Assembly: GCA_002104985.1 (NCBI GenBank)
Contig: MCGO01000003.1
Coordinates: 682,001 to 746,000, forward strand
Reading direction: 5' to 3'
Source of the DNA: Rhizoclosmatium globosum
Lineage: Eukaryota; Chytridiomycota; Chytridiomycetes; Chytridiales; Chytriomycetaceae
DNA: 64,000 nt
Shown here: positions 12,578 through 24,436 of the stretch, piece by piece
Numbering within the stretch: position 1 is the stretch's first letter
Layout: each line of letters begins with the position of its first letter
The notes under the pieces: generated by a model
Seen by the model: the letters and a program-made list of their open reading frames with translations, nothing else
Told to the model about the DNA's origin: nothing
Database searches by the model: none
Program-made: the position numbers and the translations under genes

Positions 12578-13477
12578 TTATGAGCGCTTTCGCTCCCACA
12601 CAACACAACGAAGTCCGTAAATAGGGCCAGCATCCTTTTCATAAACATTCCATTTGCCCATATCCAAGCCATTAGCATCTCGAAAACGATCAATGTACTC
12701 GCAATAGTCAGAATCAAACTGTTCAAATACAATTCGTTTCCAAAAGCATTGGTTGACTAACGCGAGAGCAGCTAGATACTGGTCATCTTCTTCCCAATAT
12801 CCAACATCTAATTCCATTGTATTGACGTTTGCAAGCAAGCGAAATCCTGATGCAATATCCGGCTCAGTTAATAGACCGAGTACAAACGACCGTACTTTTA
12901 TGGGCTGATGACGCAGGAGAGCTTTCATTTCACTGAAAGCAGGGGTTGGCTCAAAAGGAAATTCAATGTAACGAATCCAAATGGAGCTATCAGATAGTGT
13001 TGATACAATATTCTGAATAGGATCAATTCCAAAGTATTCACTGTATTTGCCATTTATGCCAGGATCCAAATACAACTCAATCGTTTTTGGGAGCAGAGGT
13101 GTCAATGTTCGTATATAAGGAACAGAGTAGATCAAGACTCTTGCTGCTCCATTGTATCGACTCAACATCGAAGAAAGAATACGTATTTTGTTTTGATGTT
13201 GTGTTGGTATGATGACAGGTGCCAGTGTCCTTCCATCCTCATCCCGTTTTATGACAGGAACCCAAAACACGGGCCAAAGTCGATCCACTTTTAATCTGAG
13301 ACATGAACCCACGTCATAAATAGCCTTTGAGATATGTCTGAGTTGTGGAAGGGCATGACAGAGAGCAATGAGGGTCTTTGCCTCCACGTAGGGTACAATT
13401 GCATCCCACAACTCGTTTGGTAGATTTTGGGCTGATGATGTGGGACTGGCTACAGAACACTCGTCTGATGTGTGCAT
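12578..13477 (-). CDS. F-box-like protein, paralogue A
   Basis: A single-exon 299-residue protein. Residues about 18-55 resemble an F-box: LPNELWDAIV, then a hydrophobic core ending LPQLRHISKAIYDVG. A family-specific block with the Trp-Pro-x-Phe-Trp core follows (WPVFWVPV). Four other genes in the window (33140, 36836, 37927, 39969) share this plan, including a near-invariant C-terminal GPIYG..VW motif. F-box proteins usually recruit substrates to SCF ubiquitin ligases, and that role is inferred only from the weak N-terminal match. Paralogue A lacks the N-terminal coiled-coil extension of copies B-D. It lies 20 kb from the other family members, between ABCA and GT71 genes on the same strand. 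The family function is unknown. Confidence 0.72.
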   Translation of the reverse strand: MHTSDECSVASPTSSAQNLPNELWDAIVPYVEAKTLIALCHALPQLRHISKAIYDVGSCLRLKVDRLWPVFWVPVIKRDEDGRTLAPVIIPTQHQNKIRILSSMLSRYNGAARVLIYSVPYIRTLTPLLPKTIELYLDPGINGKYSEYFGIDPIQNIVSTLSDSSIWIRYIEFPFEPTPAFSEMKALLRHQPIKVRSFVLGLLTEPDIASGFRLLANVNTMELDVGYWEEDDQYLAALALVNQCFWKRIVFEQFDSDYCEYIDRFRDANGLDMGKWNVYEKDAGPIYGLRCVVWERKRS

Positions 13478-13544
13478 GGAAAGGCTTTTTGGTTGACTTC
13501 AGATCAATAGAAGATAAATATTCTCTATTTTTATCATAAATATT

Positions 13545-15696
13545 CTAATCGTCTACTTTTCCTCTCGCCTTTCCCTCTTCTTTCTTCTGGACGACTGCTT
13601 TTGGAATCTCCCAACCCTCCTCTTCTTGTTCCATAGCATCAGCTTCAGCCTGGTCTTCCTCTCCACCTCGCCCCCGCATTTCCTCAACCTTATTCTTTTT
13701 AGAAGCAGGTTTCTTGAATCCCGTGTTATACCGTTCATTAAAAAAGGGCTTCCATCCACCCTTTGAGATTTCCTCATACAACTCGATATACTGTGCACCG
13801 ATATCCTTCTCATATTGCTCCAAAGGCGTAACGTCGCCTTTCTGCTTCCCTCCAAGACAATAAGGTGTATGCATGTTTTCCCAATCCCATTCCCACAGAA
13901 CATCATACCCAATCTTATCAACAGCAACGTAATCAAACGACATGAACCTCTTTCGCCCCGCCTCCGTCAAGGCCCGTTTATCCTGGAAGATTCCTCCATT
14001 CCACCAGAAGGGCCTATTGTATTCGTCTGTGTGATACAACGCCGTTCCGCAGACCCTCCCCGTCGTTGTATTCAAATACCCTACAGCACCTCCATAATTT
14101 GGAACAAATCGATATGGCACTCTTGTCATATCCCATGCCATCCAGAACGTCTCTTTGTCCCCATGCATATGTTTATACACTTCAAAAGACTCCTCCGCCT
14201 GATTCATTTGACACGTCATCAGCAGTGCAAGAAGAGGTCCAGTGCGAGACTTGTCAACAACAACGACGCCGGATTCCATTTCATGGTATGAGTAGTAATT
14301 GTTGAAACGGAGGGATTTGCTGTAGCGAGTCATTTCGGGGTTGACAAGACTGTACCATACAGGCCATTGTGCGTTTTTGTCCTCGATGGTACGGTCGTGG
14401 AAAAAGAGTTGGCCGTTTTGTTTGAAGAGTGTTGATTGACGGATTGAGGTTTCGGGGTCTTGGAAAAAGAGCGCATCAGCATCGACAAAGATTGTTTGGC
14501 GGAAGGAGGAGGCGAGGATTGCGAATGGTTTGATGGCCCATCCGTTTACTTCTTCCTGAATATGGAAAATCTCCCTATGCAAATACATCAGTTGATCTCA
14601 AATACCAAAGATTTCAAAAACCACTCTGCATACCACAAATTCTTTGTCTCGACATTTTCAATAGCTTGCAACGCCTTGACCATATCAGCAGTCAAATCAT
14701 CCTTCCCAAGATAAACGACTTCAATCGGAAGAGTGCACCCAACAAGACGCAATGCATGAATCGAATGTACAAGCATCTTGAAGTGCTTACGTCCAGAACT
14801 CATAACGATTCCCATCCCCCCTCCTTCTTCAGCATTGAAATACTCTTGCATAGCACGAATCGATGTAAACTTTGGACTTATCCATCCAAAGATATTCGTT
14901 GATATAGCTTCAACGTATTGCTCCACTTCCTTTTTCAGTGTATCTCTTGCTTCCGAGGCACTGAGTTTTCTTTCCATCGTCGCAGTCGCCAATAGAGTCA
15001 GCATCGACGGCTGCTCATACAACAATCGATATCCAATGACAAGCACCCGCGAACGACGAGCAAGCTGAATGATTTGAAGTCTATCGTATGGAGTTGACTG
15101 GATCACCTTCGCATATTGATGGATTCTGTTCCACGTTGTTCGAAGATTGAAAGCGTTATCTTTGTGTAACGAGCCACCAAACAGATCGCTATAGTAAGTT
15201 ATAGTCAGTGATGCCGTCGACTGGTTCAGCATTGTACCAGAGCAACTTACCCTGTCAACCCTTCCTCCCCATTCAGAAAGTCAAGAAACCGAGCTTGCAT
15301 GATATCAATTGTGAGCTCTAGTTCATGAAGGGGTATATCCTGTCGAGGCAGAGAAAAGAAGTCTTGGTTTGGTTGTTGTTGGTCATTCATCGGTTCATCC
15401 ACCACAGCCTCAACAACTGAGGCCGGTGCAATAGGCTGATCTGAAGATATCGCTATCGACTTTCGAGGGTTCAACATTGCCAATAGAAAGCAAGCGAGAA
15501 GAGAAAGGCTGAGGAAGATGCAAACAAGCTTCCGTCTCTGCTTTGTTGTTCCGGCAAGTGCAACCGAAGCCGCATGAGCCTCGCTTGCCTTTGCCATGGC
15601 CTGTTCGTGCGTAAACTGCGAATGGTGCGACGAGTGCGGAAGAACGGATGAAAGGGCATCGTAATCCGGAGCAAGACTCTTCTTCCTCGCTCGCAT
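13545..15696 (-). CDS. MNN1-type alpha-mannosyltransferase (GT71)
   Basis: A type II Golgi glycosyltransferase: short cytosolic tail, one signal-anchor helix at about residues 55-75 (CIFLSLSLLACFLLAML), a stem region, then the catalytic domain. GT71 hallmarks are GWAIKPFAILASSF and the metal-binding DxD in FVDADALFFQDP. Later motifs include MESGVVVVDKSR and the acceptor-site region GDKETFWMAW. GT71 enzymes add alpha-1,3-mannose to N- and O-linked glycans of cell wall proteins. There are three exons, 15696-15252, 15188-14634 and 14574-13545, and both introns (about 60 bases) restore the family reading frame exactly. The C-terminal 60 residues are charged, Glu/Lys rich and probably disordered. 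The 5' end faces the 3' end of the Fanzor gene with 172 bp between. Confidence 0.92.
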
Positions 15697-15868
15697 CTCT
15701 GGTGGCTACTGTATTTCTCAGAAAATAAGACACTTAAAGAGAAAAAGATCCCCTCTTCCCTCCAGCCCATAACCTCCTCTCCTTCTTTGAAAACAGTAAT
15801 AGGACCCACGTGGTTTTCTAACGACCCACGCAGCTCCGGTTGCATAATTCACATAATTCTTTCATCAT

Positions 15869-18800
15869 TCATTCATCTTTCTTCCTTCTGGTGACTTGAA
15901 ACGGAAACGGACGTTTCATTTTGTTGAAACGCAGATACCAAAACAGAGTCCAGATATTTCTAGCAGCATTCCTTCAAATACAATTAGGTAAGCCGCACGA
16001 ATAATATCAAGAGGTGAACTCACTTGTCACGCTCCCAAATATTACCACACTTATGACAATACTTTACAGCTCGAAGTGGTTTCCCAACTGGAACACCATT
16101 CTGGAATGCCTTCCTCACTCTCTCGCTCAGCGGAAACTCCTCCAACCAACCCACCCTAAAAGCTTTGTTTTTCAGTTTGAGGATGTTCTTGGATGTTGTT
16201 GTTACATATGACTGAGTAAGAGACTCCCTCTTTCGCCCTTCAGCACCGACGTCACCGACCCCTTCCCGCAGAAAATAGTGTGCTGGATTTGTTTTGTACA
16301 CTTTGTCAATTGGATTAGGTTCACTGCCATCGCCCATCAAACCGCAATCGCCTCCACCAAACGATGAATCAACTTCCATTCGATCCTCCTCTAAGTCACT
16401 CAAGTCATGGATCAAGTCATCAAGCTTGTCTTCAACCCCAAAATCTCCGTACCACAACTCAGGCTCAATATTCATGCCATCCAATCCCAAGAGAAAGTCG
16501 TCAATCTCTTGGTTAACAGCTACATCTTCGTCGCTTGACTCCAGATTCCCCTCCATTTCGATTTCCTTCTCTTGTTCTCTTTCTTCGCAATCCTCTGGCT
16601 CCATGATTTCCACATCTTCTTCTTCGTCGTCATTTGTGTCAACTTGTTTCAGATAACGATCAATATCCTCGTCCTCCAAATCAGCGAACTCCTCATCAGT
16701 GACTCCAAGTAGTCGGAGCACTTTCTCAATTCGAGCCCAGTGCTTCACTGTTCTCCCATCCGCTCCAGTTTCAAACAATGTGCCAATATCATGGTCTATA
16801 ATCAAGTTCCGAATATAATCCAATTCCTCTTTTGAAACGACATCAGGTGAAGGACCCAAATCAAGAATATCAGTGCACTTTCCAGTTCCTTGACAACCTG
16901 AACAACAAAATGTCGTCTTTCCTTCATTGACAGTGACCGTTGTGAACGTCTTTTGGGCTTCCCGAACGAGCTTCCGACTTGGGCCAGAGACTGTTCCTTT
17001 CATATTTCCGCCATAGCCTGCGTGCCCAATAGCAAGAACAATTTGGTCCCTCCGATAGTTTCCACGAAGGTACGACATGAAGATCTTGAGAGTTCGCTGT
17101 TCTCCTTGATATGTCAAGAATCGTAGGTGGGCTTGACGGCAATAGAGCTCATAGAGTATCGGGTACACTTCAAAAGAAACCTTTGAGGACTTGTTGAAGT
17201 CAGCAACAGACGTAGTCTTGCTGGAAGCAACAGCCAACTTTGCAAACTCTGCGTCGATCTTGACCTTGGCCTCCTTTTCATACACTTCCCTGATCTTCAC
17301 ACGTTGCATTTCAGCATATTTCTGCTGAGTCTTCTCCTTCCATTCAGCAAGTCCAAACTTGAACGATAGCCCACTAAGCTGCTCCTCCCAGGAGAGCTTT
17401 TCAAACGCGTAAGCACCAATCTGTTCTCCAAGTTTTTTTTGTTCAGCTGCCGTACGATTTCGCCGGTTATTCAAGTATCTTTTCTTTTTGGCCCTTTTCT
17501 TGGCTGCAATGACTGCAACTCTGGCATTAGCTTCAGGTACTGAAAGAAGTTTTGGCGCATGATAGCTGTTATAGAGTATGAGTGACTTTGTTGACAAATG
17601 AAATGCACACGTACATATATGATCCTTCCGCAACTTCAACTTCTTTTTTACGCCTATTCTCATTTGCTTGGTGATAGGAACCGGATTTACTTGAAATATT
17701 TGGCACTTGGGTTGGTGTAAGCCCAGGAGCACTTCCCGGGTTCAATGCCATGTACCACATGACTGGAGTAACGACTCCAGGATCACCACTGATTACTATA
17801 GAATCGGCAGGTAGAACGAGATTCTCAGGGGTCAGCATGGGCTGATTTGGATCCAAGGCTTTCTTCTTCGGGCGGAGACAGTGAAGACTTACTGAGATGG
17901 AGTTTACCATCATGGACCCACCTATTTCAGAGGGTAAGCAAATGTTTTACAAGTTTAAAAAGAAACTCACCAAATCGACGTGGTTGTGATTTATCCTCTT
18001 GTGAACCGATTTCTTCCTTCTTGAAAACGTTTCGAATAGCTGGCAACACAGTTCCCCACAAAATACTCTGCTTCCGAATACCAGCAACCTTGAAGTCAGA
18101 TTGCAAACAATCTGTCGGCAGGTTTAAACTCAGACACAAAGTATCCCATCCTGAGCCACGGGGAAAATACTTGTATGTCATCATCGCCAGATCACTTTAT
18201 ACAAGCAGTTAGTTTACACAAAAAACCCTATACATATACGTACGTGCTATCTAATTGGAAAGACTTCTCCTTGAATGTGGTCTGAGGGTGGGCGTTCCAG
18301 CCCTTAGTTGCTCCTTGAGGCAGACTTCCATATGTCTCAATCCGAAAGTCTCCACGCTGGATTCTATCAATATCTGAATTGATAGAAGCCTGTAGCTTGG
18401 ACCGAACCAGTGAATCAGTTTCTTTAACTATCCCACGATGTCTGAAGAATCTTAATCCATACAGCGGATCAGTTTGGTCTGGGTGGGCAAGACCAGCATC
18501 AACACTTCTATAATATTCAGGAACCATTACTGACATCTGCAAAAAAGAAATTGGTTTGGACACAGCATCACGCACTGCAGCTGTGTTATAGTGTTCAGTG
18601 ACAATAGGAGCTGACAATAATACACACCTTTCATGTGGAATGGTTTTGGCGCTTTCAAAGAAGGAGCTTCCTTGGTGGAGGGAATATTTTGTGGTTCAAG
18701 ACTGCGGTTTCTCTCCAAGAGGTAGTAGTGTCCGGAGGAGTACCTTGATAGCCAAACTTAGTATTAAATAAAGACTTGCAAATAGAAAATCACTCACGAC

Positions 18801-21761
18801 AGCTTATGGAATTTGAACATCCTTTTGCACAGGGGTAGCAGTTTGGGAAACCAAGCCTCCAGATCTTTGATGAAGGCCAATGTCTTGCCTGCCAATTCTT
18901 CTGCAATGTCCAATGTGAACAACTTGGTCAGATGATCAGGAGACACTCTGTCCACAGACACCCATGGCAATGGTAACTTGGGCAAGGCCGCCCTAGTGCC
19001 AGCAGTTTTCCTAAGCTCAACAAAGAGTTTCTTGTCGTTCACAAACAGATGTTGAAGCTCAAAGCGGGCGGCATTCCGAAGTGCTGTCAAATCGCAGGAA
19101 ATATGGTTGTCACGGATGTACTTTCGATATAGCTGGAACAAGGTGTTGATCATGTGATTGTGCAAGTCCTTCTGTAACCAAAAGTTAGGACAGGCTTTCA
19201 AACAAGATACCAATATATACCGTGATATGGCGCTGATAGTCTGTTGCCATCCTTTCAGCTGCATATACAATCATATTACTAAACAACACATGATCCAATG
19301 GTGGAAGCAGTGGAACACCAGTTTCAGATTTGAAGTCAATCCACCATTGGCACAGTTTCGAGTGCTGGCCAGAAGTTTTGCTCTTTCCATTAGTAGCAAC
19401 TGTTTTGATGACAGATATAAAGAACGATTGATTTATCGGCAACATTGGCTCCCCAGCTTTTGATTCATGATACATTCGTAACCCAACGTTGGTTCCAAAC
19501 TTGGTCGCAATAGTACTAATCAAGTTTATCCTGCACAATATCTTCAGACATCACAAGAATACTGATAGGTGGACACTCACGTAGGCAGAAGCATCTCAAT
19601 TTGAGGCTGGAGCCAGGTTGCATCACGAAGTACTGTTGTTAATGGCATTTTGATGACGTACAACTCTGTAGCAGCTTTTCCTTCAACATCTGTTGGTTTT
19701 CCTGCAACATTCCATTCAACGAGTTTGGGCTGAAGGACAAGCTCCAAGTACTGCTTATATTCAGAGGAGGATATGGCTGTAAGAAACTGTTTCTCCTTTC
19801 TATTTACATCACGACAGAGAAATGGAGAAAGGACATGGTTGGGGTTTGCAACCTTCCATTCTGTCACAAAGTTAAGGGAAGGTTGAGGAAAGGAAGAAAT
19901 TTACCTTCAAGCCACAGATGTAGAGGATGAATCCACTGGTTGGAATAGTTGTCAAAATGAAGCAAACAACTGCGGCTTGTAGTCTTGACATGATCCCGAA
20001 CACCACAGAAACAGTTTCCATTCTGAACAGCTGTGACTGTTGCGACATAAACAGGTGGAGGGGTGTACTTGAACTTGGATTCAACAGGGACTGATAATGG
20101 TGGGTTCACATTAACAACCTGAGAGAGACATCTTGACATGGCCAATGCATCTTTCTCCATTGATTTCATGGTTCTTGAACCAGCAACAAACCAACGACCC
20201 ACAGCGTTGTCTTTGAATACAGCAAATACTTTTTCAGCATCCAACTCAATTAACCGACACAGTGCAGAATACAATGGTCCTTTCAGATGAGAGACTGTAA
20301 ATTGCTTCAAGTACTTGGGCAGATTTCCATCGTTTAGGGACGGTGGGTGAAGTTGTGGCGAGAATGGTGAGTTTGGAGGGAAGAAACCAGCAAGAGTATG
20401 TGTCAAACTGGCAGGATGAAGACGGCTGTAAACAGCTGCATTGGGAAACAACGGACTCTTTTGAACTCCAGCAGAAGACAGAAACGGCATCACGTTTGCA
20501 TGCTCGGCAGCGATTGATCCAACAATTTGAACATCAGAATATTCCAAGAAACTTGTCAGAGCCAGTGTTTGGGCTCTGTTGATTTGGTGATCCAACTTAA
20601 ACCTTGTTCCAGAAGCAGCAGATGCGGGTTTGATATAATATGGAATGGGAGGATGGAGAGGCGGTGGTTGTAGAAAGGGTGTCTGTTCTGAAGGAGGTGC
20701 AGGTGGAAAGGCAGGAGGGTAGGGAAATGGGCCAGTTTCTAAACCTGGAGGAAAGACAGTGCCAGAAACAAATCCATCAGTATCCCATGACACGCCTCCG
20801 CCAGAAGCAATCCACCAATGTCCATGTTCTGGAGAATACACAGTATAACAATCTGGAGGCTCCCAACTGGACAAGTGACTATTGTGACAATAGAAGGCAG
20901 GATGCCCATCCTGATTTGGGACAAAACGAACATAGGAAGGTATTTTAGGCTGTGGATTACGTGCAGTATTATGGCTCAGAGTAGGGGTAAACTCTTTGTC
21001 AGCTGAGCAGATGTTTTGGCACGCATTACTTTGCACAGCATGGAGAGACTTGTTACAACCTCCAACAGCCTCTGATGAGGTGACGACAATCATATACAAC
21101 TTGTCTCTCTTTGCTAGATCAAACTAAACCAAGAAACAGTCAGTAATCAATGAAAAATCTGTCAGGAACAAGCTAAACACAAAAAATTACCTTTGCTGCA
21201 TATTCTGGGTCAGGCTGACCATTAGGTAATGACAACTCCAACACGCATATCCCAGAGGCATCACAAACAGCTTGCATTGATGAGTGAATGAAAGAACCTG
21301 TGAACGAGTCCTGATGGAAACCAAAGAGAGTACCCAGAGAGCACTGAGCCATAGTATGAACTCCAGAAACTTGGAGTCCGGAGGATTTCGCCAGAGTTAC
21401 GGCATCAAAGACTTTCTTGATGTGTGACGCTGATGGAACTTTGTACCCAATACACGTGGAAACAGCCTCGAGGTACTCGTTGGGACTATTTGGATTCTGT
21501 GACTCCAAGTGGCTGAGTTCAGCAGACAGGTGGTTGATTTTGTCTGTAGCAAGTGGATCCCCACCCATGGAAAAGTACGACAAACAGTTGAGTTGTTGAT
21601 CCTCCACTGTGTAATGGTCTGCGAATAGTATCATGATTTTTGACTACAGAATCATTTAGCTCAGCTATACAGATTGCAGCTAGAAAATACTGACCACGTC
21701 GACTGGAGGAGGAGGTTCGGGCGGAGGCGGTGGATGCTGCAGTCTTGTCATTTCTGTTCAT
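15869..21761 (-). CDS. Fanzor RNA-guided nuclease (TnpB-related), 12 exons
   Basis: The C-terminal third has the Fanzor/TnpB nuclease core: RuvC-I Asp in ISGDPGVVTPV (about residue 1150), the relocated catalytic Glu in VNEGKTTFCC (about 1421) after the KGTVSGPSRKLVRE block, first zinc knuckle CCSGC, second knuckle CHKC, and RuvC-III WERDKNAARNI (Asp about 1720). All three acidic residues are present. Fanzors are eukaryotic OMEGA nucleases guided by an RNA from their own locus. Exons: 21761-21695, 21618-21191, 21123-19905, 19860-19581, 19530-19221, 19171-18798, 18743-18626, 18536-18244, 18194-17971, 17921-17615, 17565-16024, 15971-15869. They give about 1754 residues in one frame. The last intron splits the RuvC-III motif, which is why a one-exon reading misses it. 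The first 660 residues (Pro-rich, NCFCG motif) match nothing I recognise and could be a separate gene. About 280 mostly acidic residues separate the two zinc knuckles. Confidence 0.88.
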
Positions 21762-22754
21762 TGTATTTTGTTAATTGTTGATACATGAAGGAGGAAAGGA
21801 CGAGAGCTCATATATGAAGAAGGGAATGCAATCAGTACGTATTGGTCCCTCATTCACTTCCAAACTGTATTCAGTCTAAGGAATACGCTTCTGAAAGCAT
21901 TCGAACTCCATTCATATGTTGCACCCATAGCAACGGAAAGACGGAAGAGGACTGAAGGGGAGAGAAAGGCGAGGATCCAAGAATGCGACGACTCACCAGA
22001 GTTGTTGATAGGAAAATGGGAGTTAGAATCACCCCTTTCGGCAGAAAGAGTCTTTATCGCTCTCCTCCCTTCTTTCCGATAGCTTAAACAGGCTGCAGCG
22101 TAATGTACTTCAAATCTAAGCAATGTAATAGCATAGATTAAAGAAAGGTTGCTTATGACAAAGAGTGTACCTACTCCTGAGGACGAGGAATTTATGGATT
22201 GCAAATGCTACAAAAGAACTGAGAATGGAGCGGAGGCAGTATTTGGGAAGGATTGTTCATGGCAGACTGACAGTGACCTGTGTCGAGATATTAGTTGATA
22301 AGACATGTCAAGAGGTAAGATAGACCTACCGACTGAACTGGGCACGATGGAGGACAATAAACAATGTTACTTGCCACGTTTTCTCTCGCCAACTACCTTG
22401 GGATGCTGCATTTCTCAGTCGCAATGTGACTCCATTGGGCCAGCTGCAACACACACACACAAGTTTCGCCTGAGGCGCATTTGGTTACTGTGCATCGCAG
22501 AAGCCACTCTCCGCCTGAGGCGCATTAGGCATCACATCGAACAAGATATACAGCATCAAGGTAATGGCGATAGAAATTTACTTTGTGTCCGAACTTTTCT
22601 CCTCTTCTTCAAACAAGCAACTCTTCTCAATTTGTGTATTCTGTTTTAAATGCGTTCTTTAAATGCGAGAGTGTACTGTTTGGCAATGAGCGAATGAGCC
22701 ATCGCATATTGTGGTTAAGTTTGGCAAAGAAAAAAACCATGTTTAATTGTCTTA
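21762..22754. other. Intergenic between Fanzor gene and transposon
   Basis: I see no convincing gene. A 116-codon minus-strand frame (21854-22204) lacks family resemblance or coding character. Two copies of cgcctgaggcgcatt lie 41 bp apart near 22467 and 22508; each contains the palindrome cgcctgaggcg. The Fanzor promoter should lie next to 21761. Confidence 0.5.
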
Positions 22755-22781
22755 TAGCTGATTTCATAAGTGTTGACTTTT
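22755..22781 (+). repeat. Left terminal inverted repeat of the transposon
   Basis: Starts tagctgatttcataagtg directly after a TA dinucleotide (22753-22754). It matches the inverted right end except at its first base and one internal T/C. Confidence 0.9.
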
Positions 22782-22920
22782 TTGGTTTTGCAAAAACAAT
22801 CTGTCACTTTCTGTTACCACCTCGCATTCACTGAACGGTAACGCCAATCGCTTCCTTTCTTCAGCATATCATAGCCTTATCACAATCATTAGTTCTTCCA
22901 CGTTTCAGAGTCTAGCAAGT

Positions 22921-24405
22921 ATGGAAGCCAAAGGCACAGTCACGGATCACCTCGGCCATTGTATCAGATGCACCACCTCAATCAACAGCAGTTGCGAAGG
23001 CCTTCTCAATAATCCAAATTGCCACTGTACGGTTATGACTGATTATGAAAAGCCAAGAGTTATGGGAGTCCAAACGCTGACTGCAAGAGACTTGGAGTGG
23101 CTCACCACAACAACTGACCTCAGTTTTGGTGACTTCAACGACTTAGAAATTAATGAAGGAGACGCTATAAAGTTGTGTCTGGCTTGCAAGGCTGCTCTCA
23201 TTGCTTACCGGAAATCTGAAACGATTGCAAATCCAAAGAAGCGCAAGGCACAACGCATTCTCAAGCCAAGTGCAGCAGCCAATCGTGCATTTTTAATTCC
23301 TTCAACGACTGATGCTGACCAGGATTCAGGAGATTATGGAAGCACTACAGCAGATGAGGTCAGCGAAAATATAGAGCCAAAGTGGCGTCCTATGAGTATT
23401 CCTGTTACACTTTTACCTGGCATTGGCAGTAAGACAACTGTGGGCACAATTGTTATCAAGTTGGTGAAGAAACCATCAAGTATCCTTGAAGTGTTGGATT
23501 TGATTCAAATCAAGTCCAAATTGAGTGACGAATGGGTGCCTTTCAAACAAGCTCTCTATGGAAAATCAAAAAACTCTGGGAATCCATTTGAAATCACGGC
23601 TCTCAGTGACTTTGATGGCATTTTTCTCCCCTTTCAGGAGAAGGGTAATGGAATCGTGAATTCATCATTTGTAGTCTATGAAACAAAGCCAATCGGAGGA
23701 AAGGCAGATGGTTCTGGAACAAAAAAGGGGAAAGGAACTGGTGTTGGTGAAGAAGCAAGCGACATTACAGGATTTGTGGTTAAGTTACGAAACAAATACC
23801 CTGATGGTAAATTGACTTTGGAAAGTGGCATAATTGAGTTGGGAATGGGGCACTTCCAGCAATGGGCATTCCAATTATCGCAAAGGAAGGTCGGAGTAAC
23901 TCTGGAATCACCTCCTAATCATCCTATGTTTGATCCAGCTGTGTCAAAGCCTTCAAGTAAAAAGGCAGAAAATACAACTTTGTCGTCAAACTCTGGGAAT
24001 GATATCGGAGCTCTTCTTGGTGGCTTTTTGAAGGCGGCAGGTTTAGTTAGTAGTCTTCCAGGAGCGGCTCCGAGTCCTTTGTCTAGTGTGGTCAACCCAA
24101 CTCCCAATCAAACAACTGTATTGTTGGTTGTGTCGATCGTGTTTGGAGCAAACTCTCTTGTAGATTCAACGACTGTTCTGCCTGGAAACTCTCTCAGCTC
24201 CCTACTAATCGACTTTGGATATCCTTTGGAGGGATGCATGATGAAAAAAGCTGAAGGTCAATCTGTAAGACTGAAAGCTTCGTATGTATCTGTGGATGGC
24301 GGAACACGGCAAATTGGCTTTGGACAGGATTTAAATGCTTTGTTCCCACACGGAGGAGAGGTTAAGATTCAATTAACAGAGCAGGCATTATTGGTTTTTG
24401 AGTAG
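22921..24405 (+). CDS. Transposon-borne protein of unknown function
   Basis: An intronless 494-residue protein inside the transposon, convergent with the transposase. The N-terminus is Cys-rich: a CIRC pair at about 14-17, further Cys at 25, 34 and 36, and a CLAC pair at about 86-89, suggesting a zinc-binding fold. A short basic stretch (KKRKAQR) near 110-120 could be a nuclear signal. A globular middle part has several Trp and Gly positions, a low-complexity Gly/Lys segment lies near 265-275, and the C-terminus is Ser/Pro rich. I do not recognise a known family. Classical Tc1/mariner elements encode only a transposase, so this may be an accessory transposition factor or captured cargo. The frame is open for nearly 1.5 kb without introns, which supports a real gene under selection. 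Confidence 0.75.
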   Translation: MEAKGTVTDHLGHCIRCTTSINSSCEGLLNNPNCHCTVMTDYEKPRVMGVQTLTARDLEWLTTTTDLSFGDFNDLEINEGDAIKLCLACKAALIAYRKSETIANPKKRKAQRILKPSAAANRAFLIPSTTDADQDSGDYGSTTADEVSENIEPKWRPMSIPVTLLPGIGSKTTVGTIVIKLVKKPSSILEVLDLIQIKSKLSDEWVPFKQALYGKSKNSGNPFEITALSDFDGIFLPFQEKGNGIVNSSFVVYETKPIGGKADGSGTKKGKGTGVGEEASDITGFVVKLRNKYPDGKLTLESGIIELGMGHFQQWAFQLSQRKVGVTLESPPNHPMFDPAVSKPSSKKAENTTLSSNSGNDIGALLGGFLKAAGLVSSLPGAAPSPLSSVVNPTPNQTTVLLVVSIVFGANSLVDSTTVLPGNSLSSLLIDFGYPLEGCMMKKAEGQSVRLKASYVSVDGGTRQIGFGQDLNALFPHGGEVKIQLTEQALLVFE

Positions 24406-24436
24406 TTATCTCTTTTATTGCAATAATTAAAAGAAG

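Noticed and set aside
21854..22204. 116-codon minus-strand frame upstream of the Fanzor gene
   Set aside because: No family resemblance, no clear splice partner, composition like random intergenic sequence.
15700..22750. Terminal inverted repeats around the Fanzor gene
   Set aside because: Several short complementary words were compared by eye; none exceeded chance level.
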